A DNA stretch of 64,000 nt, from NCBI GenBank assembly GCA_947579605.1, contig OX388325.1:3281572-3345571 (forward strand), read 5' to 3'. Below, piece after piece: positions 1 to 10,663 of this stretch. Each line of letters begins with the position of its first letter. The first letter of the stretch is position 1. Under the pieces are notes generated by a model. The model did not search any database, was not told the DNA's origin, and saw only the letters and a program-made list of their open reading frames with translations. The stretch is from Athripsodes cinereus. Lineage: Eukaryota > Arthropoda > Insecta > Trichoptera > Leptoceridae. Position numbers and translations under genes: made by a program.

Positions 1-135
1 TTGTGTGGGTGTTCAGGTGTACATATAATAGTAAATGGCGTAACCCATATTTTTGGTTACCTACATAAATAATACCTTAAATAAATAAATAATAAATGCC
101 TTAATCTTTATGAGCCACAATTTAACATAATTATA

Positions 136-626
136 CAGTAATTGGGACACATCGGGACTTGGGCATTTTGTCCCAAGTGAAGTTCACATTTTTTTTGGTT
201 TTGGCAATTAAGGCCATTAACCAGTAATACACACATAAAATTAAACAATGCATATTTTTTTCAATAATTTTATTTTATAAACTCTTGGAAACTGTAAATT
301 ACATATAAGTAGGTAATATAAATTACAAATATGTAATATAAACTTTTAAGAAAATAATTAAATTCCTAATTAAAATAATAAATGGGTAGGTACATCCGTA
401 CAATTTAATTCAATGCAAAAATGAGAATTCTTTGTACATAGTTTTTCTTGAGAATATGTGTAACATATTAATGTGCTGTGATCTTTAATTTACTGTCCCA
501 ATTAAGCGGAATGTTGTCCCAATTAAACATATAAATTTACTATTGGTTTCTTGGTTTGGTTTCTGTTATTTGAGATTTGTCCCAAATAAGTGGCTGTCCC
601 GATTAAGCGGTGTCCCAATGAATCGG
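136..626. mobile_element. pogo/Tigger-like non-autonomous element (MITE)
   Basis: Both ends carry imperfect inverted repeats built around GGGACA/TGTCCC motifs. The left end begins CAGTAATTGGGACAC; the right end read in reverse begins CAGTCGATTCCGATTCATTG and then GGGACACC. The element is flanked by TA on both sides (134-135 and 627-628), the target duplication expected of Tc1/mariner/pogo. The left repeat lacks about a dozen bases present in the right one. No transposase coding is present in the 491 bp, so it would have to be mobilised in trans. Assignment to pogo rather than another TA-inserting family is by terminal resemblance only. Confidence 0.55.
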
Positions 627-639
627 AATCGACTGTATA

Positions 640-1024
640 TCAATAATAAGTAATACAGATACCAAAAGTGAAAAAAAGTTTTTGTAGTAATGACTCTTGG
701 TGGGGATTAAGGAAGAAGGGGGGGGGGACTGCATAATGGAAAAGAGCTCTTTATCGGGCATCAACAAGTAACATACCGTTTAAGATATCACCTAAAAACT
801 AATTTATTTTTCAAAGAAAACGATAAGCTGGTGTGAATAGTAGGAGAAAGCTGGTTACAAAATCTAGCACCGTGAAACCTATTGTTCTCTGACCTGAGTG
901 GTAGTCCATACAATACACTGCTGGAAATTGGAATCTCCCCCTAAGATATTATCCTAGATAGTGAAGATCTGATAGTAACTTAAACAGGAAACAGAGGATG
1001 TGTATATCTCTTCTTTGGCTAATT
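640..1024. other. No gene seen; possible body of retrotransposon fragment
   Basis: There is no long open frame and no recognised motif. A run of ten G lies near 720. This stretch may be the upstream part of the plus-strand retrotransposon 3' fragment that ends at about 1175, but nothing in it is coding. Confidence 0.3.
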
Positions 1025-1175
1025 ATGTTATACAGTTGAATGTAAGATGTATATCTTTTTATAATTTGAAATTTTTATAACAGATGTGAAATGTGATTTT
1101 TTATTTTGTTTTGTAATATAATTTTTTGTAAAAGGCAATTGCCGTATATTGAATAAATAAATAAAAATAAATAAA
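1025..1175 (+). mobile_element. Non-LTR retrotransposon 3' end, plus orientation
   Basis: An AT-rich 3' UTR ends in GGCAATTGCCGTATATTGAA followed by a (TAAA)n-type tail. The same sequence occurs reversed at 1300-1450, and a close relative ends the minus-strand element at 51895. Shared end plus A-rich simple tail is the signature of target-primed reverse transcription products. No coding sequence remains in this copy. Confidence 0.55.
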
Positions 1176-1299
1176 TGAGTTTCCAATTTAACTAGCGCCT
1201 GAAAGTTGATATGTTGTCATATTTGCGCAAATTGAAAAGGTGTCTGTCTGTTCCCACGAGTTTCTTGCAGTACTTGAAAATTGCAGACGCCATTTGATT

Positions 1300-3100
1300 A
1301 AGAATTTATTTATTTATTTATTCAATATACGGCAATTGCCTTTTACAAAAAAATATATTACAAAACAAAATAGAATATCACATTTCACATCTGTTATAAA
1401 AATTTCAAATTATAAAAAGATATACATCTTACATTCAACTGTATAACATAATCAAGTGCATCATACATACAGGTATACATACAATAACAACATTATGCAT
1501 CTATAGGTATCATTGCTACTATAGCAAATTCACCGACATCGAAAAAAGAAAAAAAAAACAATTTCTACCCAACTTGTGACAATAATATTATAAAAAAAAA
1601 AAACATTTAAATATATACTACAATCGATACATGCTGAACTTGTATTCATTAGGCACTAGTGCGCTAAGCATTAGCGAGGAACAACATTCAAAATAATTAT
1701 TATATAATAATACAGGTATGCAGTACAAATACTCTATAATCTAGACGTAAAATTTAAAATCTATCATATACTAATAATAAGTCAAGTACATATGTATGTA
1801 TTTGTTCAAAAAATCCACCTTGACATTAAATTTAAATAAAATACATATTAATAAAATAAGGAAACCCACAAACAAAATATAAATGAAACAATTATGCAAA
1901 ATTTGGCACAGTGTAATGCTAGTTATTACCAATCAATACGCATTATTATTATGAAGTATTCTGCATTATAAGACAATGATTTAGCAAAAATCAATTTCAT
2001 AAAACAAATATATCCATGTACATGTGTAAAGAAATAAAAGAAAGAAAAATTATAGTGAAGGATACACACAGATAGAAAATCCAACATCTCGATATCATAC
2101 ATAATCTGGGAGGCAACTAAGTTTTACAACAACAACAAAAAATTCTAAAGAAGGCAAAACTGATGGTACACAAATCCAAGTACGACAGAAATTCATTGCT
2201 CAAGCGATTTAAATGGGGGATGACTGTATGTCTAACGTAGTTATTCGTATGGTTGTTAAATATAAAAGGGTATCACGACTCTTCGTACATCGCCCAGGCA
2301 CTCGGAAATTAATAAACAGAGTCAGGGCTGTCAAAACTTTATATTTATGTCCTTTTATCAGCTTTTTTATTATTTTCCACTATTTTAGGAGTTCCATTTA
2401 CAAATTTCACCGTAATATCATCTTCACCATCCCTTCTTCTCAGTTCTACCTCTTCCCATAGTGATTTAAGGTGAGTTCTTTGTAGTTCGGTGAGATCTTG
2501 CTTAACCTTAATGTGCTTCGGTAATTTAAGTCTATTAAAGAGAACTTCTCTAGCATCATCGCGGCTACTCAGAGTTATTTTCAAAAGTCTGATTTTGTCA
2601 CTTTTCCTTACTCCCAATCTATACACCTTAACTATGGGTAATCTACTCAGATCTTCTATATCATGAATTAATTTTGATCCCTGATTCAAGTCTTTTGAGA
2701 TCTGGTCGCGGCTCAGTAAATTAACATCCCTCTCCGGTACATTAAATAGTATAACATTTTTTGCTCGTGTGTTTCTTTCCTCTAGTTCTGCCAAAGTATC
2801 ACACATGTCAAGGATTTTAACGCCGGGTTTACCGCTTTCGAGTTTTTCCACCTTCTGTTTAAGGATCCTTATCTCAGTTTCCTGACTGGGAATTTTTGCG
2901 GTAGCGATACTCATCGCTGACATGAATTCTAGTGAGATGGGTGTTATCTTTGATATATGATCTCTAGTGAATTTACTGTTATCTGTGACCAGTTTAGACA
3001 AGGCACATGCAGCGTTTTTCACCATTTCAATGATATCTAGCACTTCCATCTTTTTTCTTGTAAAGATTTATTGATATTGATATTGAAGACTGTGTGCCAA
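1300..3100 (-). mobile_element. Internally deleted non-LTR retrotransposon
   Basis: Reading on the minus strand, an ORF1 (2345-3049) is followed by about 1 kb of AT-rich sequence and then the 3' UTR and (TAAA)n tail at 1300-1450. The tail matches, in opposite orientation, the copy at 1025-1175. No endonuclease or reverse transcriptase could be recognised between ORF1 and the tail, so ORF2 is either deleted or too decayed to see. The upstream limit is not marked by a visible target duplication. Confidence 0.5.
2345..3049 (-). CDS. Non-LTR retrotransposon ORF1 protein (nucleic-acid-binding)
   Basis: An uninterrupted 234-codon frame. Residues about 50-75 have heptad-like spacing of I, L and V among charged residues (ETEIRILKQKVEKLES), suggesting a short coiled coil. 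After about residue 90 a segment with RAKNVILFNVPE, then RLGVRKSDKIRLLKITLSS and a basic C-terminal half resembles the RRM-like plus C-terminal domain layout of ORF1 proteins from L1/CR1/Jockey-type elements. In that family ORF1p binds the element RNA in cytoplasmic particles. There is no CCHC knuckle, unlike the I-clade ORF1 at 8989-9993. The frame is intact but the element lacks a visible ORF2, so the protein is probably a relic. Identification is from domain layout, not a search. Confidence 0.5.
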   Translation of the reverse strand: MEVLDIIEMVKNAACALSKLVTDNSKFTRDHISKITPISLEFMSAMSIATAKIPSQETEIRILKQKVEKLESGKPGVKILDMCDTLAELEERNTRAKNVILFNVPERDVNLLSRDQISKDLNQGSKLIHDIEDLSRLPIVKVYRLGVRKSDKIRLLKITLSSRDDAREVLFNRLKLPKHIKVKQDLTELQRTHLKSLWEEVELRRRDGEDDITVKFVNGTPKIVENNKKADKRT

Positions 3101-3999
3101 CCCTGTTTGTAAGGTGTAGAAGTATTCCCGATCTTCTTGTTGATTGGTTATATGGATCCACACTGATATCGCTCTGATTGGACTAATATTTTACAGTAGT
3201 GATGACGCGTGTATCGCAATGTCGCTGCTTGGCGAATATAGTCTTTACTGTTTTTATGATTCTATGTGAGTAGAAATTTATTTATGCATTTAATAATGCA
3301 CTCACCGCTTATTGAAGTTTGCATTTAATGCCAGTTATTTAACTATTTGAATTTAATATGTAATGAGTACTTGTATCTCACTTTGTGCACTTTTTGTATA
3401 AAAATTAGTATATTTTAATAGCAAGTTGACAGCAAAGATGTTACTTGTGAAAGTGAATATAGTGAATTCCGCTTTAAGGAGCGGTGTGCCCTTTAGCTTC
3501 CACCTGCTAGATATTATTTTATTATGTGTATTGAAAGACTCAAACCAAACGACGACTGGTCTGTTCTATTTCGAATTTTATTATGTAAGTATAATATATA
3601 TTAATTTCTTCTTCTTCTTATTTCATTTTACAGCAATGCACCCGCAATCGAGTGAATTATGCCTAAATTTCATAATAAAATACATTTCACAAAACACAAT
3701 CAGGATGCAATATGCGTCATCACAACGCTTAGTATCAAATACATTTACCCTTTTATCATATTCGTCACAAAATCAAGCATCAAAACAAGTCAAAAACAAT
3801 GTATCAGAGAATAGGTACATACCATAATATACAATGGTGGTCGAAGTGGAACAGAGCTATACAAAGTAGGAATCTACCGTTTCGCTCCCTCCCATGAATC
3901 CAGCCTACCAGCATATTATTGAGTTGTTTACAATAACATGCTGGGAACAGTTTTTCAAAATATGTTTAAGTGAACATTAGAAACTTAGTAAAGTAATTG
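3101..3999. other. Intergenic, no gene supported
   Basis: AT-rich sequence between two retrotransposons. A 133-codon plus frame (3426-3827) is compositionally biased, rich in S, F, I and L, has no motif, and is probably chance. Confidence 0.4.
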
Positions 4000-5877
4000 T
4001 TTTTTTTTATCCCATTTCGCAATGCAATTATTGAAACACTGATACAAAATTGAATGAATTATATAATGTATATAAGATTATGCTTAATTATATACTACGA
4101 TATTTCATGTAAAATCCATACGATCTTATTTTTCTCATTTTTCATCAGATGTTCTTACTATATTTCTTAAGATGATTTATGAGAATTCGATTGATAATCG
4201 GTGAATTTTGAGAGAGAAGGGAGTGAACTGATATAGGAAATGTCGAGCAGATTTTTTTTTATCTCAAAAATAAATTCTTGGTTGGGCAAAAGGGGGCAAC
4301 CAAAGAACACGTGGTCAGCCGTTTCAGAATCCTCTCCACATTCACAATCCGGAGAGTCAACAACATTAATTCTAGCCAGGTGCGAGGCCAATACAGTGTG
4401 ACCGACTCTCAGTCGGCAAAATAGAGTAATATCAAGTTTCGGCAGTTTGGCGTCCAGAAACCAGGGTCTAGATGGAATGTTTGTTTGAATTGACCTATAG
4501 TGAGAGCCAGTTACTGAGTTATTATACGTGTAGTTCCACTTCTCCAAAGTTATTATTTTAGCTGCATTGATGCAATCGTCAACTGGTAAAATAAAATCGT
4601 GGGGTGACAAGCCGTTGAGGCAAGCGTCTCTAGCCAAATCGTCCACCCTCTCATTGCCACTAATACCCATATGCGAGGGGATCCAGGATACCACTATGTC
4701 TAGATTTTTTTCATTCGCCTCCCACAGAAATCTTTTAATGTCGAGGATGAGATGGTTATTTGATGAAGTGTGATTTTTAGAACAAAGGTGGGATACAACA
4801 CTGAGCGAGTCAGTGAAAATGACAGCACGTGGAAGAGAATTACCAACAATGTATTTTAATGCTTCTTTGAGGGCTACGCACTCTGCTGTAAAAATTGATG
4901 CAGCAGACGGAAGACACAATTTCATTTCAAGGTTCTGATTTGGTGCATAAAAGGCAGCACCACACTTACCATCCTGAAGTTTGGAACCGTCTGTGTAAAA
5001 TAATGCATAGGACGGCCATCTACTGTGCACAATTTGGAGAAATAACTGATTAACAATGTGAAGATCGAGTAATGACATGGATCTGTCTAGTCCTATTGAT
5101 TCAACAATATTTGAAGTTATGACGGCGGGAGGTATTGCGATATTTGATGGGACGGGTCTGGTATGATAAGAACCATTTCTGGGATATATATTCCCAAGAG
5201 GAACACAGGAGAGGGTACGTCCTGTTTCTCCAGTAAGGCTCATTCAAACAATGACTCAGTAATAATTGTAATTTATCAATGAGGATGCGGTTGTGTGACA
5301 TTCTTTTGATAATAAATTTGGAGGCTAAAAACTCCCGACGGAGCGACAGTGGCATATCGACGCATTCCACTTGTAGAGCAACTACTGGAGATGATTTCAT
5401 TGCTTCTAGGATAAGTCTCAGGCATTTGTATTGGAGTCTGTCAAGTTTCAAGGACAGATAGTTTGGAAGAGGATCCATTAAAAAGCTCCCGTATTCAAGA
5501 TGACAGCGAATTAGGGCAAAGTATAAGGTTCTCAAGGTAGAGGGGTGAGCACCCCACCAGACTCTAGTTACAGCTCTTAGGATATTTATATTTTTTTCAC
5601 ATTTTGAAATAACATTTTCAATGTGCAAGTTCCATGAAAGTTTGCGGTGAAGTGTCATGCCTAAAAATTTGACTGACTCCTTCATTGGAATTGGAATATT
5701 ATTGCAGCTTATTTGGCAGCCAGGAGATTTGTGTTTATTAGAGAAAACAACTGTTTGGCTCTTCGTAGGAGAAAGAGACAAGCCATGCATTTCCAACCAG
5801 TCATTGATAGAATGGAGAGATGACTAAATTCTCAACCGCAAGACGCATCAAATTATGAGACGAAGTCATCCGCATAT

Positions 5878-6068
5878 TTACTCTATTCTATTGTAATTGT
5901 TGTTTTTTGATTTATCTGTTGTGTTTGGTTATGTATGTTTTGTAGAGCACATAAGGGTAATATAGGGATCTTCACTGGTTTGCTTATTGCTAAATATGTT
6001 ATAGACCATTGTATTTTTTGTATCAACTGTATGTATCCTGTAAAATTGAAATAAATAAATAAAATAAA
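5878..6068 (+). mobile_element. Short retrotransposed insertion with (TAAA)n tail
   Basis: This segment separates the two halves of the YADD reverse transcriptase motif of the surrounding minus-strand element. On the plus strand it ends in AATAAATAAATAAAATAAAT. The host reading frame resumes cleanly on both sides, and ATATT can be read at both junctions as a short target duplication. The body is AT-rich with no coding. Length and tail suggest a SINE or a severely 5'-truncated LINE. Confidence 0.5.
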
Positions 6069-7385
6069 TATTGAAGTATATTGCAGGACGAGTGGATGAA
6101 TGTTCGAATATCCAGAGTGTATACATTAAATAGGAGGGGACTTAAAACTAGTCCCTGTGGGAGGCCTCTGTAAACCCTTCTTTCCACTAGACCATTTGCC
6201 GATTCAAAGATAAGACACCTCTCACACATTATATTGAAAATAAGACAACATAGCAAGTCTGGAACTCCGATGGAACTTAGTTTATCGTGTAAGATGGGAA
6301 GGATGACACTATCGTATGCACTGGAGATATCATTTTTATTTGTTCTTGCTATCTGGACATCGGTAACTAAGATGCTTAAGCTATCAATGCATGATCTACC
6401 CTTTCTGAAGCCAAACTGCCATGGTGGGAGTATGTCATTACTTTCCAGAAATCTTTCCACTCTGTATTTAATCATGCGTTCCAAAATTTTCAAGAAGCAG
6501 CATGACAAAGCAATGGGTCGATATGATGAACTTAAGGATGAATCCTTTCCAGGCTTCAAAATTGCGACAATCGCTTGTTTTTTCCAGCTATCTGGAATTT
6601 TTCCTGACTTTAAAATTTGATTATACAAGTTTAACAGTTTTAGCAAAAATTCTTTTGGAAAATTTCGTAAAAATGAATATGGAATCGAATCCGGCCCAGG
6701 TGCAGAGTCTTTTGTTGAATTTATGGAGATGGACAGTTCGTCAACAGAAAAAGGAACAGTAAGACAACATGTTTGAGACTGAATTTCAGGCCTTTTTTCA
6801 AGCTCCTGGTGGATTGGGACGTATGGAGGTGCCTGTTGGTCGATAAAACTATCCATCCAAGAGAGATCAGATTTATTTGGTCTGAGGGTTTACGAACCTT
6901 TAAATTTTCGTACTGAATTCCAAACTTCTGAAGTTTGAGTATCTGGTGATAGAGAATTGCAAAATTGGACCCAACCCTGTCTTTTTTTCCTTCTCAGAAG
7001 TTTCTTTGTGCGTGCCTGCACACTGCGAACATTCAGAAAATTTTCTAGTGACATGTTTTTTTTGAAATTTTTAACCCCTTGAGACCTTAAATGAACCGCC
7101 TGTGTGCACTCGCTATCCCACCAGGGGGGAGAGTAGGTAAAAGATTTTCGTGGGGTTGACATAGGAATTGCTATATTTGCCGCATCTGTGACAATCTTTG
7201 AAACCATCACTGCATGCCCATCAATATCCCCCTCAAATTTCTGAGCCTCCAGCCCTCCCACATTAAACATCAACTGCTCCCTGAAACTCTCCCAATTGGC
7301 TTTTCTAGTGTTAAACCTTGTTTTAGACTGATATTGAGATGAACGTTTGGATCCATGTCGTATGTCTATAATGATTGGAAAGTGA

Positions 7386-8082
7386 TCACTAGAATCTTCT
7401 TCTTCTTCTTATGGGTTATACCCGTCATATTCGTATCTCAAGATCCCGCAGCCATGAGATCGCGTCGTCCGACCCTAAACTAAGTGCTTGCAACCCGCCA
7501 TCGTATGAATATCGGGGACATATGTTCACCACGTGGTCTGTTGTTTGGTCAGCACCACACACACATAACGGAGAGTCTGCGAGTCCCCATTGATGTAGGT
7601 GTGATGCTGTGCATCCGACCCCACTCCTTAGTCTGTTCAGCGTGCACCAGAGTATTCTGGGCAAAGTAGAGCCTGGAAGCTGTACAGTTGGATCTGCAAC
7701 CAGGTTATGGTTTTTCACCCTTGTCGTTGCCCACAGATCTCGCCATTTGTCATCAGTTGATTGTCTATCGCTTGCAGCTGTAATCCAATATGTATATTTA
7801 GGTGGATGTTCTATATCTATATGTATAGGGAGATCTGGATTATTAATGATTTTCTGGTGTTCTCTGTATAGTGCTTCTTCACGCCTGAGATGTGCGGGCG
7901 GTATATTGGAGAGCACTGGGAGCCAAGGTAGAGGAGTTGGTTTGAGAGTACCACTGATAATTCTCATAGCTTAATTTAGTTGGGTGTCTATGAGTTTTGT
8001 ATGTGCACTTTTTAGCCACACTGGTGAACAATACTCTGCGGCTGAGTAAACCAAACCGATTCCCGCAGTTTTTCACTAGAAT
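7386..8082 (-). mobile_element. Nested 5'-truncated non-LTR fragment with 10-bp target duplication
   Basis: The 10-mer TCACTAGAAT occurs exactly at both edges (7386-7395 and 8073-8082). The inserted 677 bp end in a (AAG)n tail on the minus strand. The insertion encodes the C-terminal part of a different ORF2: frames around 7425-7967 contain HLRREEALYREH, a LNRLRSGVG stretch and the cysteine cluster DSPLCVCGADQTTDHVVNICP-like near the end, typical of Jockey/R1-type ORF2 tails. Upstream, an in-frame stop interrupts the fragment. Removing it reconnects the endonuclease of the host I-like element, which confirms the boundaries. Confidence 0.85.
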
Positions 8083-8687
8083 GAGGATCATCTAATATGG
8101 TCCAGGTAGTTGATGAAGCTATGTCTCCTGTGCAGATCGAAATATCCACTGCACTCTGATTTTGTTGTGAAGAAGAGAATCTCGTGGGATCACCATTATT
8201 GAGAATGCATAGATTCATACTGTCTACAAAACTGAGAACTGCTTTTCCTGCTGTGTCAGAAAGATGGCAGCCCCAAGAAGAAGAGTGAGCATTAAGATCT
8301 CCAAGAATCATATACAACCTCTGGAGCTTGGAAGTGACATCTGTCCAAAAAACAGACTCGAACTGTGTTCTAGGAGGGGCGTAAACTGATACAAAAGATA
8401 TATCAAATACTGAAACAGCAACTATTTGAATTTTTGGGTGTGAAAGGAGAAATATTTGTTTAGATGGTAGAGAATTTCTAACTAAAAGAACAGAACCACC
8501 TCTACCATCAGAACGATCATCTCTATAGCAATTGTATCCTGGAAAAGAAACGAAAGAATTGTCAGAATACCAGGTTTCAGACAAGCACGCAAGATCGATT
8601 TTGTGAGTTTTGAGTAGCAATATTAAATCGTCTCTATTTGACACCGCACTACGGCAGTTCCATTGTAGGATTGTAAATTCAGCGCGT

Positions 8688-9993
8688 TTAGTTGTTGAAA
8701 GATTTATTGGATTCTGTACATTGGCCATTTTCGGTGAGTAAAGTTTTAAGGAGAGAAATAATATTGGCAGCGTTGGACGGTTTTTCTTTTTGTGAGGATA
8801 TTGCATCTATTATAATTGAAAGCAATGAGAAAAGGAAGTTATTGTTATCAGAAGTCAAACTTTGTTTGAGCTGTCCGATGATGGTAGAGTCAGTTGGAAT
8901 TTGATTTTCAGTAATGGCGCAACCATCAAGAGTATTGGATATGGGAGAACCATTAGTATACATAAGTAAAGAGTTATGTTTTGCTCGATCATATCCTGTA
9001 GGTGAGTGAGGCTATGGGTTTTTGGAAGAAGATTTTGCAAAAGAAGGTTGATGTAGTTGAAGTGGATGCTAGCACTTCCGCATATGACGTTTTAGCTGAT
9101 GGGTGGCGTTTTGATGCTTGTATGTATGACACATTAGCAGAAGCCATTGTATTTTTAATCGCCTTTTGACGGGAGTATTCAGGACATGTAAGGCTGATTG
9201 CCTTGTGTGCCCCCTTACAGTTAAAGCATTTTGGATCAGATGCTAGGCATTCTTCAGCAGGGTGGTTCTCGCCACAATTGTAGCATTTAGGTACAGATCT
9301 GCAATTTGTTTTTGAATGGCCGAATTTACAACAAGCAAAACACTGGATGGTAGGAAAGAAGTAAGTTTCTACGCTGAATGAATTGTAAAACATATATATG
9401 CGTGACGGAAGAAATTGCCCCTCAAAGGTAACCACGATACTTCGAGATGGTTTCCACACCGCCGTTCCCGATGATTTGTCCTTGTAATTTAGTCTCCTGA
9501 CTTTGACAATATTTTCCACATCTGGATTGCTTTCGATGATTGAGGAGATTATTTCTTCTTCCGTAACGTCTTGAGGGACTACCCTAACAAGCCCCATCCG
9601 TGTTACATTGTATGTTGGAACATATGCTTTATATATGGAGTTTGACAATATGAAAATATTTTTTATGAAGGAATTCGCCGCTGTTGCGGTTGAGAGTTCT
9701 AGAGATATTCTGAATCTCCCCTCGGCTTGACTGAACCATTCACTCACTATATTTGGAATCTTTTTTTGGTACAGGAATTTACCAAATTCAAAAGGGAAAA
9801 TGGGACTTCCTTGTTCACTTTTTTGAGCGAAAACTGTGAATGGCCCACAGGATTTTGGCGAGTAGAAGTGTTCTCTGACAGTGTTAGATTTAAGCGAGGT
9901 AGATGGTGGTGGAGTACTTGAATTCAGAGTCGAAGAAGGGAGACTCGATGGCGTATCATGTGGTGATGATAAGGAATCCTCCATTTTTTCCAC
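8688..9993 (-). pseudogene. I-clade ORF1 (gag-like, CCHC zinc knuckles), frameshifted
   Basis: The first 334 codons (9993-8989) begin with a serine/proline/threonine-rich tail and carry a series of cysteine-histidine knuckles near residues 215-270: CFACCKFGHSKTNC, CYNCGENHPAEEC and CFNCKGAHKAISLTC. These are the nucleic-acid-binding knuckles of I-clade ORF1 proteins. After about 9000 the frame is lost. The expected C-terminal segment reappears in another frame at 8963-8688 (ending SLLKTLLTENGQC and a stop), where it overlaps the ORF2 start. At least one frameshift between about 9045 and 8965 therefore separates the two parts. The tail matches in style and position the ORF1 C-terminus at 63739-64000. 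Confidence 0.7.
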
Positions 9994-10060
9994 AACGAAT
10001 TTTATTTTTTTTTAATCCGGAGGGTCAGGGAGAAGGAGGATGGGTTGAGAAGGATGGCAG

Positions 10061-10356
10061 TCCATCCTTCTCTAGTAAGGTAAATACCTTAAAATAAGAA
10101 AATTAAAAATAAGAAATTAAAAAATAACGGATATACCGAGATATCAAACTAAAAATGTTTGATTCGAGAAAACAAAATTGAAAAATCGGCCCTTTGACAA
10201 AAACTAAAAATAATTCTAAATTAGTAAATAATAAATGAAAGAAACTTATCAACACAGCGAGACTGCAACGAAAAACACAACCGCTCCGCACCAGCGCGCC
10301 ACGTAGAATCATATATGTATTAATTTGAACATGATAAAAATTATCAACCTTTCTTC
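10061..10356. other. Spacer between retrotransposon and ankyrin gene
   Basis: AT-rich sequence with no gene. On the minus strand it lies downstream of the NLR-like gene and its ankyrin remnants, so it would hold that gene's 3' UTR. No convincing polyadenylation arrangement was identified. Confidence 0.3.
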
Positions 10357-10663
10357 AAGAAACTAAATTCTCCTCCGTTGATAAACAAATATTCTACTAC
10401 ATCCGTATGTCCATTCGCAGTAGCTATATGTAATGCAGTACGATTATCATTAGTTTTTTTTATTTATAATATCTACACCCCCTTCATCTACCAGACACTG
10501 CTATATCCTTATGTCCCTCCAGAGCAGCTACATGTATTGCAGTCCCAACCATTTTATCTCCTTTTATAATATCTAGACCCCCTTTTTCAACCACACTCTA
10601 CTACATCGTTATTTCCCTTCTGGGCAGCTAAATGTATTGCAGTCCAACCATTATCTTTTTCAT
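10357..10663 (-). pseudogene. Three frameshifted ankyrin repeats downstream of the NLR-like gene
   Basis: Immediately after the stop of the large gene, the minus strand still reads as ankyrin repeats in shifted frames. Recognisable pieces are GWTAIHLAAQKGNNDVVE at about 10650-10600, TAIHVAALEGHKDIA at about 10545-10505, and RTALHIATANGHTDVVEYLF at about 10440-10385. The phase changes between the pieces, so several small indels have occurred. The stop at 10664-10666 itself arises from a shift at a G-rich run (GGGGGTGAGGGG). The gene either once ended about 300 bp further on, or the stop reflects a homopolymer error in the assembly. Confidence 0.7.

Larger units (their letters stand above)
4167..8728 (-). 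pseudogene. I-clade ORF2 (EN-RT-RNase H), disrupted
   Basis: The start is placed at the ATG at 8728 by comparison with the intact element at 63776. Endonuclease motifs are visible: LQWNCRS, the catalytic-type E in CLSETWY, GDLNAHSS and SAVDISI. Removing the insertion at 7396-8072 restores the SDHFP motif of the endonuclease. Reverse transcriptase pieces include a YRPIALS block, GLPQGLVLSPLLFN and a YADD motif that is split by the second insertion near 5878-6068. The RNase H (about 4650-5050) keeps YTDGSK, FTAECVALKEAL, FTDSLS and WIPSHMGISGNERVD. A C-terminal cysteine-histidine cluster (DCECGEDSETADHVFFGC) lies at about 4280-4360. Frame breaks near 5800 and 5100-5240, plus the insertions, make it non-functional. 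Confidence 0.8.
4000..10060 (-). mobile_element. Degenerate I-clade-like non-LTR retrotransposon with nested insertions
   Basis: In minus-strand order the element carries a CCHC-type ORF1, an APE endonuclease, a reverse transcriptase and an RNase H. This is the domain order of I-clade elements, and the same as the intact relative at 60063-63776. The ORF1/ORF2 overlap is also conserved (about 41 bp here, 38 bp there). Coding is broken by frameshifts and by two insertions, at 7396-8072 and about 5878-6068. The 3' limit is set approximately at a poly-A-like run near 4000, and the 5' limit at about 10060 from the end of ORF1 plus a short leader. No target duplication was recognised for the whole element. 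Confidence 0.75.

Noticed and set aside
3426..3827. 133-codon plus frame
   Set aside because: No motif, low-complexity S/F/I/L/Q composition, no splice or promoter support.
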